DNA of 7,283 nucleotides from an uncultured Planctomycetaceae bacterium. GTDB taxonomy: Bacteria > Planctomycetota > Planctomycetia > Pirellulales > Pirellulaceae. This document shows, in pieces, positions 1 through 5,827 of the stretch. The notes beneath the pieces were generated by a model. That model was not told the origin of the DNA. It made no database searches and saw only the letters and a program-made list of their open reading frames with translations. Made by a program: the position numbers and the translations under genes. The DNA lies in assembly GCA_937904535.1 (NCBI GenBank), contig CALELC010000644.1, positions 1-7,283 of the forward strand. The letters are read 5' to 3'. The number at the start of each line of letters is the position of its first letter. The stretch's first letter is position 1.

Positions 1-62
1 GTCTGCCCGACGAGCAGTCGCTCCGCGGCATTGCCGCCACACTGGCTAGATTACTGCAGTGA
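1..62 (+). CDS. Possible C-terminal end of a plus-strand gene entering from the left
   Basis: Reading from base 3, the plus strand encodes LPDEQSLRGIAATLARLLQ followed by TGA at 60-62. The peptide looks like the closing amphipathic helix of a globular protein, and most codons end in G or C like those of the neighbouring genes. Only about 19 residues are visible, so no family can be named. If real, the gene converges on the small membrane-protein gene that ends at 112, leaving a 49-bp gap. Alternatives are plain intergenic DNA, or the start of a minus-strand gene (an ATG on that strand lies near position 32). I prefer the C-terminus reading, but it is tentative. Confidence 0.35.
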   Translation, partial: LPDEQSLRGIAATLARLLQ

Positions 63-111
63 TCGAAACGTCATCAAGCCTATCGCTGTGTCCACTGGCG
101 ATGGAACTGGC
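63..111. other. Short gap between convergent ends
   Basis: This 49-bp stretch lies between the putative plus-strand stop and the minus-strand stop at 112. I see no hairpin followed by a T-run on either strand, so no intrinsic terminator can be called here. Confidence 0.3.
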
Positions 112-585
112 TCAGCGCCGCCACAGACGATGTTGCTGCGGCGATTCTTCGCTCGCGGTCAGTTGAAAAGCCAAGCCGGCGACCACGCCGCCGAGCAGAT
201 ACCAGCCGACGGTCATCGCTTCGGTGGCCCGGGTGCGGCGGCTCGGCCCGTGGCCTAGCCCCATCAGCGGCGGCAGCACCACGGCGCCCACACCGGCGGC
301 TAGTCCCAACAGCGCCCCACGTTTGACCGCACCTTCTGGAGAGCCCAGCCCGACGAGGCTGTAGTAGAGCGAATTGGAGACGATGTCGCCGACCATCGCC
401 GCTTCGTACAAGCGTTCGTCTGAGGGTGGCTGTTGTCCCATTGCTTCGAGCGAACCGGCGATCGCGCGCGAGGCGAGTACATCCATCCGCGGCGCATCAG
501 CCAACGTCTTGCGAGCGGTTTCATGCACGGCCGTCAACGCCATCGCTCCGGCCACTCCACTTCCAATCGCTTGTAAATCTGTCAT
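112..585 (-). CDS. Small multi-pass membrane protein, function unknown
   Basis: The predicted protein has 157 residues and ends in TGA at 112-114. The frame stays open upstream to an ATG at 699, which would give 195 residues. I chose the ATG at 583-585 because GGAG lies 6 nt upstream (592-595) and because hydrophobic, family-like sequence begins directly there, whereas the extra 38 residues look like translated leader. About four Gly/Ala-rich hydrophobic stretches can be seen, roughly at residues 6-22, 62-80, 88-109 and 123-143. A charged segment around residues 21-40 reads HETARKTLADAPRMDVLASR, and the C-terminus is polar and Arg-rich. The glycine-rich helices suggest a tightly packed inner-membrane protein. 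I recall similar short hypothetical membrane proteins with a DAPRMDVL-type motif in other bacteria, but I cannot name a family or a function. It lies 139 bp downstream of the caspase-like gene on the same strand. I see no good promoter in that gap, so co-transcription is possible. Confidence 0.75.
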   Translation of the reverse strand: MTDLQAIGSGVAGAMALTAVHETARKTLADAPRMDVLASRAIAGSLEAMGQQPPSDERLYEAAMVGDIVSNSLYYSLVGLGSPEGAVKRGALLGLAAGVGAVVLPPLMGLGHGPSRRTRATEAMTVGWYLLGGVVAGLAFQLTASEESPQQHRLWRR

Positions 586-591
586 CGTCGG

Positions 592-595
592 CTCC
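592..595 (-). promoter_or_regulatory. Shine-Dalgarno GGAG that decides the start of the small membrane protein
   Basis: On the minus strand GGAG is followed by a 6-nt spacer and the ATG at 583-585. This is why the shorter 157-residue form is preferred over a start at 699. Confidence 0.6.
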
Positions 596-724
596 GCTGC
601 AGCATCGACTGGGATGATTGAACACTCTGACCCATTGATCGCATGGATGAGAGCAACAACCGTACCTATCGAATGGAAGCCGTCTCCAACCCGGCTCATT
701 CGCTGGTCTGCGGAGCGGCGTCGA

Positions 725-2410
725 TCAGGGCGTTGCTGCGATCGTCAGTGTCTGTTCTTCTTGTTGCAACAGTTGCTGATACCGCGCGGCGATGTCTGCC
801 GGAGCAACCTGAGTGAGGTTAGCTTCGAGCAGGATCGATCGGAGTTGCCAATAGAGACGGTGGATTTTGGCCTCCCGCTTGGCCAATTTTAGCTGTTTCT
901 CCGTGACCTTCTGCCGCTGGGCATCGGCATTCACCCAAGCTTCGGCTTGCGGATGTTCTTCAATCAGTTGAGTGAACTCCTCAGCAAGTTCACCTGTCAA
1001 TTGCGAAACGATCGGAGCGTATTCCAGCTCGACCAACTCCGGCCACTCGACACGGACCGCTTCGCTGAGGGCCGTTTGCGCAGTCTGCAATCCGACAGCC
1101 GCTTGCAGCACGCCCTCCATTTCTTGTTCTTTCTTCTTGGCCTTCTTCAACCTGTTTTGCACGGCGGAAACCGGCTTTTGGGTATCGAACTTCAGCTCGA
1201 TGCACAGCTGTTCCACAATTGCACGGCGGTCGGGCCTGGCCAGTTCCAGAGCTCGTTCGATCGGTGTTGCCAGAGTCAGCAGGCCACCGACCATTTCGGC
1301 CTTGCCCGCAGTGCTGGCCTCTGCCTCTTCGGGAACCTCACCGGCAATCGCCTGGCCGAGCCGCATAAAAAAAGTGGACGAAGGAGTATCGTCGGTCGGT
1401 TCTGAGCTGGCGGGCACCGCAGACGCATCTATCCGCGGTCCGATGCGGCTATAGCGGCGCAGAAAGTAGTCGCTGGTGCGAACTGGGATATCGATCGTAT
1501 CACTCGCCAGCACCGCATAGGCATGGGCTTCCGCCAAGCTCACCTGTCCATCGCCGTCGTAGTCGACCCCTGCTACCGCTTGTCCTGTGCGCGATTGACC
1601 GCCGAGCGCTGCCCAGAAGAACGTGCTGTATTCTTGATAGTCGGCTTCTTCGATCTCGGGAGTGCAGCCCGCCGCGGGGCGGTCATGACGCTGGGCGAAA
1701 AATCCGCACCGTGGCCGCGGATTCAGCCCCAGCCGCGCATCGCCTTGATGAAAGATCGAGTGCCCGAAGCCGCCCGAATAGCACTGCACCATGACCAACA
1801 CGACCTCGACATCAGGGCGTAAGCGGTCAAGCCAGTCGCAAAAATCTTTGACACGCTGCTCTTCGTCTTTCCACAGCGCGATCGAGGTGTTGAACTCGTT
1901 GGATTCAGATAAGGCTTCTCCGCCGAAGCCGGGGTAGAAGTCGAATTCTTGAGAGCTGCCGCCGTGGCCGGAAACATAGATGATCAACCGGTCGCCAGAG
2001 TTCAGCGTTTTCGCCATCTGCTGAAAGTGTTGGTCAAGGAACGCCAGCCGCGCCGGGCCCTGGACGCCGGGGATGTCGGAGCTGCGGTACCGGAGCCCGA
2101 TCGAATCGCTGCTGCCGAACAGTCGTGTCATCCAAGTTTGTGCAGCCGAAGGCTGAAGCGAATCGTCGCGGAACTGCAGATCGCGCTGGGGCGAACGGCC
2201 GTCGGCATAGAAGATTGCGTGCGGCGGTTGATCCGGCCGAACCCGCTGCAGCGTCCGCTGCTGGAATAGGACGTTGCGTTCGAGCGAGATCTGATTGGAT
2301 TGCGGATTCGGCCCGCCGCCGATCGTCAAGAAATAGTCGGCAGCAGCTGAACGGTGGCAGTTCCAGGCCGGCAGGGCGCAAGCGAGCAGCAGTACGGACA
2401 GGCAACGCAT
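725..2410 (-). CDS. Exported caspase/legumain-like (clan CD) cysteine peptidase homologue with EF-hand loop
   Basis: This 561-residue protein starts with a signal peptide: a short N-region, a hydrophobic stretch at residues 4-15, and a likely cleavage site after SAAA at residue 24. It should therefore act in the periplasm or outside the cell. The catalytic core shows the clan CD pattern. His149 lies in YVSGHGG after a hydrophobic strand, and Cys210 lies in VEVVLVMVQCYSGGF after a second strand. Both presumed dyad residues are intact, so it is probably an active peptidase; its specificity cannot be read. Residues 283-294 (DYDGDGQVSLAE) form a canonical EF-hand loop with acidic positions 1, 3, 5 and 12, implying calcium binding. 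Cys235 and Cys249 could form a disulphide (inference). From about residue 380 the protein is helical and rich in Lys, Glu and Gln, with a coiled-coil-like part around 415-432 and again at 495-520. I do not recognise this C-terminal region. The ATG at 2408-2410 is preceded by GAGAG (2417-2421, 6-nt spacer) and a TATACT box. The gene diverges from the DUF892 gene. The fold class is firm; the biological role is unknown. Confidence 0.82.
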   Translation of the reverse strand: MRCLSVLLLACALPAWNCHRSAAADYFLTIGGGPNPQSNQISLERNVLFQQRTLQRVRPDQPPHAIFYADGRSPQRDLQFRDDSLQPSAAQTWMTRLFGSSDSIGLRYRSSDIPGVQGPARLAFLDQHFQQMAKTLNSGDRLIIYVSGHGGSSQEFDFYPGFGGEALSESNEFNTSIALWKDEEQRVKDFCDWLDRLRPDVEVVLVMVQCYSGGFGHSIFHQGDARLGLNPRPRCGFFAQRHDRPAAGCTPEIEEADYQEYSTFFWAALGGQSRTGQAVAGVDYDGDGQVSLAEAHAYAVLASDTIDIPVRTSDYFLRRYSRIGPRIDASAVPASSEPTDDTPSSTFFMRLGQAIAGEVPEEAEASTAGKAEMVGGLLTLATPIERALELARPDRRAIVEQLCIELKFDTQKPVSAVQNRLKKAKKKEQEMEGVLQAAVGLQTAQTALSEAVRVEWPELVELEYAPIVSQLTGELAEEFTQLIEEHPQAEAWVNADAQRQKVTEKQLKLAKREAKIHRLYWQLRSILLEANLTQVAPADIAARYQQLLQQEEQTLTIAATP

Positions 2411-2463
2411 CGAGGTCTCTCACAAACAGTAGAAATCTATGGCAGCCGCCTGCCCCCGGTCTG

Positions 2464-2469
2464 AGTATA
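2464..2469 (-). promoter_or_regulatory. Putative -10 box (TATACT) for the caspase-like gene
   Basis: The minus strand reads GGGCTATACTCAGACC, a five-of-six match to TATAAT, placed 54 nt upstream of the ATG at 2410. No good -35 hexamer is present at 16-18 nt; the nearest candidate, TTGTTC (2481-2486), is only 11 nt away. The call rests on the box and on a similar box at a similar distance upstream of the DUF4139 gene. Confidence 0.35.
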
Positions 2470-2685
2470 GCCCGCTGGACGAACAAGTCCGGCATTTCTT
2501 CGGATGACCCTAACGGCCTCTCGGTTCCTCACTTGGTGCGAAACTTGCTTGCTGAAGTGACAGATGTCGTCGCTGGCTGCGACACGCGCAGGCGTTGCCC
2601 CAGCCGCATGCTGAACCTTCGTTCTCGTTGCCAACCGTTTGCCGCGGCAGCGATGTACAGCCACCTTACTGCTGGTCCGATCAAC

Positions 2686-2689
2686 AGGA
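2686..2689 (+). promoter_or_regulatory. Shine-Dalgarno AGGA that decides the DUF892 gene start
   Basis: AGGA with a 10-nt spacer precedes the ATG at 2700-2702. It supports that start over the upstream in-frame start at 2595. Confidence 0.5.
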
Positions 2690-2699
2690 ACACCCACTG

Positions 2700-3668
2700 A
2701 TGTCCCGCACGCCCCAAGAGCAACTCGTTCACTTTCTGAGTGACATGTATTCGGTCGAGCAGCAGGCGCTGGCTCAATTGGTGTCGGCCCCCAAGTTGGC
2801 TGGCGAGCCGGCGGTCGCCGCTGACTTTCGCGAACATCATTGGGAGACCGAGCAGCAAGCGGAATCGGTTCGCAAGCAGCTTGAGGCCCGCGGCGGCTCA
2901 CCCTCCGCGATCAAAGACGCGGTGATGAAACTCGGCGGCAAAGGGTTTTTGCTGTTCGCGCGTGTTGCCCCAGAAACTCCAGGGCGTCTGGTGACCCACG
3001 CCTATTCTTATGAGGCGATGGAGTGGGCTGGGTATGAGATGCTGATTCGGTTTGCAGAACATGCTGGTGACGAGCAAACGGTCGCGGTGGCGAAAGTAAT
3101 CCGGGATCAAGAGCGGGCGATGATGCAGCGACTGGAACGTGACTTTGATGCCGTCGAAGCGGTCTCCCATACGGAGCTCTCGCCAGAAGAATTGCGAGAC
3201 CATTTGCAGCGGCATCTGGCCGAAGTGCATGCATTTGAAAGCCAAGCCGTGCAACTGCTTGAGAAGTCGGAGCAACTTGCCGCAGCCAGTTCGACGAAAG
3301 CCGTCTACAGCGAAGCGTTGGCCGCCAGTCAGCAACATGCCCACTGGGTGGAACAGCGGCTGGACGCGCTGGGAGCCGACCGCTCACGGCTGATCGACAC
3401 AGCGATGGCCGCTGGCGGCCTGAACTGGGGGCTGTTTTTCCAGGTCCAATCGGACACGCCCGCTAAACTGGCCGCCTTCGTTTACGCTTTCTTACACTTA
3501 GAAATCGGCGGCTACGAACTGCTCAAACGGACCGCGCGGCGCGCTGGCGACGCGGAAACGGTACAGCTCTGTGATCGAATCCTGCGTGAGAAAGTTGCCG
3601 CAGCGAAGCAGTTGACGACCACCTTCGACGACGCCGTCCAGGCGACGCTCGAGGCAGTCGCCAGCTAG
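2700..3668 (+). CDS. Tandem ferritin-like DUF892 (YciE/YciF-type) protein
   Basis: This 322-residue protein consists of two ferritin-like four-helix domains of the DUF892 family. YciE/YciF-type members are usually single-domain, about half this length, and are linked to stress responses. Domain 1 (about residues 5-155) carries the family signatures: SVEQQ with Glu20 in helix 1, HHWET with His46/Glu49 in helix 2, YEAMEWAGYE with Glu105/Glu108 in helix 3, and DQER with Glu138 in helix 4. These are the likely di-metal ligands. Domain 2 (about 165-315) aligns to domain 1 without gaps at an offset of exactly 160 residues. Shared landmarks include GG at 79/239, TP at 93/253, GYE at 111/271, AGD at 122/282 and TV at 127/287. 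At ligand positions domain 2 keeps Glu180 and Glu268 but has Ala209, Leu265 and Lys298, so it probably does not bind metal. There is no signal peptide, so it should be cytoplasmic. The ATG at 2700 is chosen for its AGGA and because the family match begins there. The family is confident; the enzymatic activity of DUF892 proteins is not settled. Confidence 0.85.
   Translation: MSRTPQEQLVHFLSDMYSVEQQALAQLVSAPKLAGEPAVAADFREHHWETEQQAESVRKQLEARGGSPSAIKDAVMKLGGKGFLLFARVAPETPGRLVTHAYSYEAMEWAGYEMLIRFAEHAGDEQTVAVAKVIRDQERAMMQRLERDFDAVEAVSHTELSPEELRDHLQRHLAEVHAFESQAVQLLEKSEQLAAASSTKAVYSEALAASQQHAHWVEQRLDALGADRSRLIDTAMAAGGLNWGLFFQVQSDTPAKLAAFVYAFLHLEIGGYELLKRTARRAGDAETVQLCDRILREKVAAAKQLTTTFDDAVQATLEAVAS
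2700..3668 (+). repeat. Internal protein duplication, period 160 residues (480 bp)
   Basis: The two halves of the DUF892 protein align gap-free at an offset of 160 residues over about 150 residues. Identity is moderate at the protein level and low at the DNA level, so this is an old duplication and not a recent tandem copy. The copies are approximately 2712-3164 and 3192-3644. Confidence 0.8.
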
Positions 3669-3702
3669 ACGCTGGCTGGGGCTGCGGCGAACTCGGCAGC
3701 TT

Positions 3703-3734
3703 GCATGGGCAAGTCCTCGTTTACTTGCCCATGC
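3703..3734. terminator. Perfect 12-bp inverted repeat at a convergent gene junction (possible bidirectional terminator)
   Basis: GCATGGGCAAGT (3703-3714) is the exact reverse complement of ACTTGCCCATGC (3723-3734), leaving an 8-nt loop. The right arm covers the last codons of the minus-strand DUF4139 gene, and its TAA stop lies at the loop edge (3721-3723). The structure lies 34 bp after the stop of the DUF892 gene. Neither strand shows a T-run after the stem, so it is not a textbook Rho-independent terminator. The position suggests that it ends or protects transcripts from both sides (inference). Confidence 0.55.
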
Positions 3735-5703
3735 CACCCATCATCCCGCCCATCCCGCCCATACCACCCATGCCGGCACGGTCGAGCATCATTTGATCCT
3801 CGCCAAAGAACTCGCTGTCGGGATCGTCACCGAGCTGATTTTGGGCGATCAATTCCTTGGACCGATCGAATTCCAGGGAATAGCCGTAGTCGACATCAAA
3901 GGCATTGCTGCCAAAACTCGCTGCCGGCACGCTCAAGTCCCAACGCAAGATGCCGCGCGGGCGTTCGATCCTGAGGTACAGCGGATCTTCGCTGAGCGGT
4001 TTGGCGAAATCATCGAGCTTCGTCGAGACCGCCTGGGGATTCTCGGGCAGCGGTGTGCGGTCCATCAGCCGGACCTTTACCGGTTCCGACTTAAAGTTCG
4101 CAATGACCAGCCGATACTGGAAATGCAAACGACGGTTGCCGCCTTGGATCTCATCCCGCTTGTTTTGCAGTTCGCGCCGCGTGCGCACCTGTTGGTCCGC
4201 ACCGAGGCCGATCGTTAGCCGCTGGCCGCTGGCGGTGGTCGGCAGCGGCATACGCCCCACGAACCGATCATCGAGATACACCGTCGCCGGCCCGCCGAGC
4301 AGGCCAATACCGAGCTGATTGGTTACCTCGGCCTGGCGATAGGCATAGCTGCTCAGCAGTGGCAAGGCAACGTGATAGAGTTCGGCATCTAGGGTTGATT
4401 CCGCGATCTGCACCAACTGATGTTCGCGACGGGAATCGAGACTCACGTTTTGTTCCAGCACATAGATTTGTGAGTCCACCTCGGCTTCAGCATCCGGCGC
4501 TAAACTGCTGACGTCGTTTGATTTGGCCTTGAGTTCCAGGCCTTGCATCTGAGAGGCATACGTGTTGAGCATCAAGTCACGGCGGAGTTCGCCTTCACGA
4601 TCAGCAACCGTCGCGCCCAGTTCTGTCTCCGCCTTTCGCTGGAGTGCCCGCAGTCCTTTGGTGGCCTGTTGCAGTTGAGTTGGCTCACCGGTTTCGGCCG
4701 CTACACTCGACGGCCCACTGGACTGCGGCTGATCAAATAATTCATCCAAGGAACCGCTCCCGGCCGCCTGAGCGGAAACGCGAAACGGGATCAAGAGTGG
4801 ACCGGAGGCGCTGACATGCGGCGAGGCTGTCGACAAGGTCAGTCGCACATCCGGCCAGGCCTCACCGCTCATTTGCCGCACCATCGCGCTGTACCGCAAC
4901 GTCACCTGTTGTTCATCCCAATCGCTGCGAATCGTATAGCTGGGGCTCCAGCCGCAGCCGCCGACCAAGTAGCTCAACGAAATCTGCCCAGCCTCATTCC
5001 CAGTCGTTTGGACTGCAACGCGCGCCTCATACTGCGCGTCTTGGGGAGCTGAGGAGATCAAGTGATGCTCGTTGGAAACGGTTTCGATGTCCTTGGCGAT
5101 CTGTTCTAGTTCTTGTCGTAGGGCGAATCGCTGTTCCGAGAGTTCGCTCCGTTGCTCTCCGGCAAAGGTGACCAGTTCGGTCAGAGCGGTGGCGTCGAGC
5201 ACGCCACGGTTTAGATCTGCCGCACCGGTTGTCACGGAAAACTCGGTCAGGCGGTCGATATCCTGCAGCCGTTTATCGGCCACTTCGAGTTTCTGTAGCG
5301 TCGCTTGCTGTAGGCGATTGAGCTCCGCGAGATGCTCTTCCAACTCTTTGACCTCTCGCCGTGTAGAGGCCGAGGTCGCGCGGCGGGTAACGCGAACCGA
5401 ACGGATTTCGGTGCCAGCGTCACCTTCCGCGTACACACTGTCGCTGATCACCTGCTCCGGGAGCTGCCCCACTCGAATCTCCTGCACGCCTTCGCCCGCC
5501 GGAACTTCGATCACGCGCGTCACCAACGCCTGATCGCGGTACAGCGTCACCCGCTGGACCACACCTTGTTGCACCGGCACTTCCTGCTGTGCCGAGGCCT
5601 CGTCGGCATGCTCGGCCGGCGAATCGATTTGCATCGCAACCAGGCTCGATGCGACCAGTGAAACAGCCGCAAAGCCGACCATCCGACTTGCAAACAAGGG
5701 CAT
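3721..5703 (-). CDS. Exported DUF4140/DUF4139 (mucoidy inhibitor A family) protein with Met/Gly tail
   Basis: This 660-residue protein has an N-terminal signal sequence with a hydrophobic core at about residues 9-23, so it is likely exported. A DUF4140-type domain follows at about 48-145, starting VVQRVTLYRDQALVTRVIEVPAG. Helical, coiled-coil-prone stretches lie at about 115-155 and 183-210. The DUF4139 beta-rich domain spans about 225-612. Its typical motifs are YLVGGCGWSPSYTIRS at 245-260 and MSGEAWPDVRLTLSTASP at 278-295. Residues 311-415 interrupt it with a polar, Ser/Gln/Glu-rich and probably disordered or helical insertion. After residue 612 comes a short acidic stretch, and then a tail, MGGMGGMGGMMGGMGK, at 645-660. 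The family is named after a gene reported to affect mucoid exopolysaccharide; the molecular function is unknown. The ATG at 5701-5703 has GAGG 6 nt upstream (5710-5713). Its own promoter is likely in the 124-bp gap upstream, so it need not be co-transcribed with the DUF1501 gene. Confidence 0.85.
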   Translation of the reverse strand: MPLFASRMVGFAAVSLVASSLVAMQIDSPAEHADEASAQQEVPVQQGVVQRVTLYRDQALVTRVIEVPAGEGVQEIRVGQLPEQVISDSVYAEGDAGTEIRSVRVTRRATSASTRREVKELEEHLAELNRLQQATLQKLEVADKRLQDIDRLTEFSVTTGAADLNRGVLDATALTELVTFAGEQRSELSEQRFALRQELEQIAKDIETVSNEHHLISSAPQDAQYEARVAVQTTGNEAGQISLSYLVGGCGWSPSYTIRSDWDEQQVTLRYSAMVRQMSGEAWPDVRLTLSTASPHVSASGPLLIPFRVSAQAAGSGSLDELFDQPQSSGPSSVAAETGEPTQLQQATKGLRALQRKAETELGATVADREGELRRDLMLNTYASQMQGLELKAKSNDVSSLAPDAEAEVDSQIYVLEQNVSLDSRREHQLVQIAESTLDAELYHVALPLLSSYAYRQAEVTNQLGIGLLGGPATVYLDDRFVGRMPLPTTASGQRLTIGLGADQQVRTRRELQNKRDEIQGGNRRLHFQYRLVIANFKSEPVKVRLMDRTPLPENPQAVSTKLDDFAKPLSEDPLYLRIERPRGILRWDLSVPAASFGSNAFDVDYGYSLEFDRSKELIAQNQLGDDPDSEFFGEDQMMLDRAGMGGMGGMGGMMGGMGK

Positions 5704-5827
5704 GACAGACCTCGGGAAAAGAGAAGGGGAGACCGCCGGACGATGCCAGCAGTCCCGTTCAGTATACGATTCCCGTGACGGTCACATTCAAACTGCCGCC
5801 AGCGTGTCGGCTGCCGGCTCGCACGGC
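5704..5827 (-). promoter_or_regulatory. Putative promoter region of the DUF4139 gene
   Basis: On the minus strand TTGAAT (5786-5791) and TATACT (5761-5766) are separated by 19 nt, slightly longer than the usual 17. The box is 58 nt upstream of the ATG. A pyrimidine-rich stretch and then the GAGG ribosome binding site follow. An 11-nt palindrome, GTGACGGTCAC (5775-5785), sits between the two hexamers. Confidence 0.45.
5775..5785. promoter_or_regulatory. Operator-like palindrome GTGAC-N-GTCAC in the promoter spacer
   Basis: This is a perfect 5-1-5 inverted repeat located between the putative -35 and -10 hexamers, a usual place for a repressor operator. It is short enough to occur by chance, and no cognate regulator is encoded in the window. 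Confidence 0.3.

Larger units (their letters stand above)
2411..2699. promoter_or_regulatory. Divergent intergenic region between the caspase-like and DUF892 genes
   Basis: These 289 bp separate two divergently transcribed genes and should hold both promoters. The minus-strand side has a TATACT box at 2464-2469. Between that box and the caspase-like ATG is a small inverted repeat, GGCAG/CTGCC with a 4-nt loop (2441-2454), which would lie in the 5' leader. For the plus-strand gene I see TTGCCA at 2628-2633 but no convincing -10 box at a normal distance. An open plus-strand frame runs from 2595 into the DUF892 gene. Its first 35 codons give a low-quality, Cys/Pro-rich peptide, and I treat them as untranslated. 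Confidence 0.55.

Noticed and set aside
116..143. CGCCGC/GCGGCG inverted repeat near the end of the small membrane protein gene
   Set aside because: The stem is only 6 bp with a long loop, lies inside coding sequence and has no T-run, so it is not a supported terminator.
586..699. N-terminal extension of the small membrane protein by 38 residues
   Set aside because: A good GGAG lies upstream of the internal ATG at 585, and the extension lacks membrane or family-like character.
947..1454. Plus-strand open frames of 152 and 160 codons inside the caspase-like gene
   Set aside because: They are antisense to a gene with clear signal peptide, catalytic motifs and EF-hand. Their compositions are biased (Ser/Cys-rich or Leu/Phe/Gln-rich) with no recognisable motif, as expected of shadow frames in GC-rich DNA.
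2628..2659. TTGCCA followed by a TGTACA-like box as promoter for the DUF892 gene
   Set aside because: The -10 match is poor at any normal spacing (18-20 nt), so I could not support a promoter call.
2595..2699. N-terminal extension of the DUF892 protein by 35 residues
   Set aside because: The extension does not resemble the family and has no ribosome binding site as good as the AGGA before 2700. Domain similarity starts within the shorter form.
2125..2700. Plus-strand 191-codon frame across the start of the caspase-like gene and the intergenic region
   Set aside because: It is Arg/Ala-rich with no domain, overlaps a well-supported signal peptide on the other strand, and ends at the true DUF892 start.
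5072..5533. Plus-strand 153-codon frame opposite the DUF4139 gene
   Set aside because: The translation is Ser/Arg/Cys low-complexity sequence, an antisense artefact of the coiled-coil coding region.
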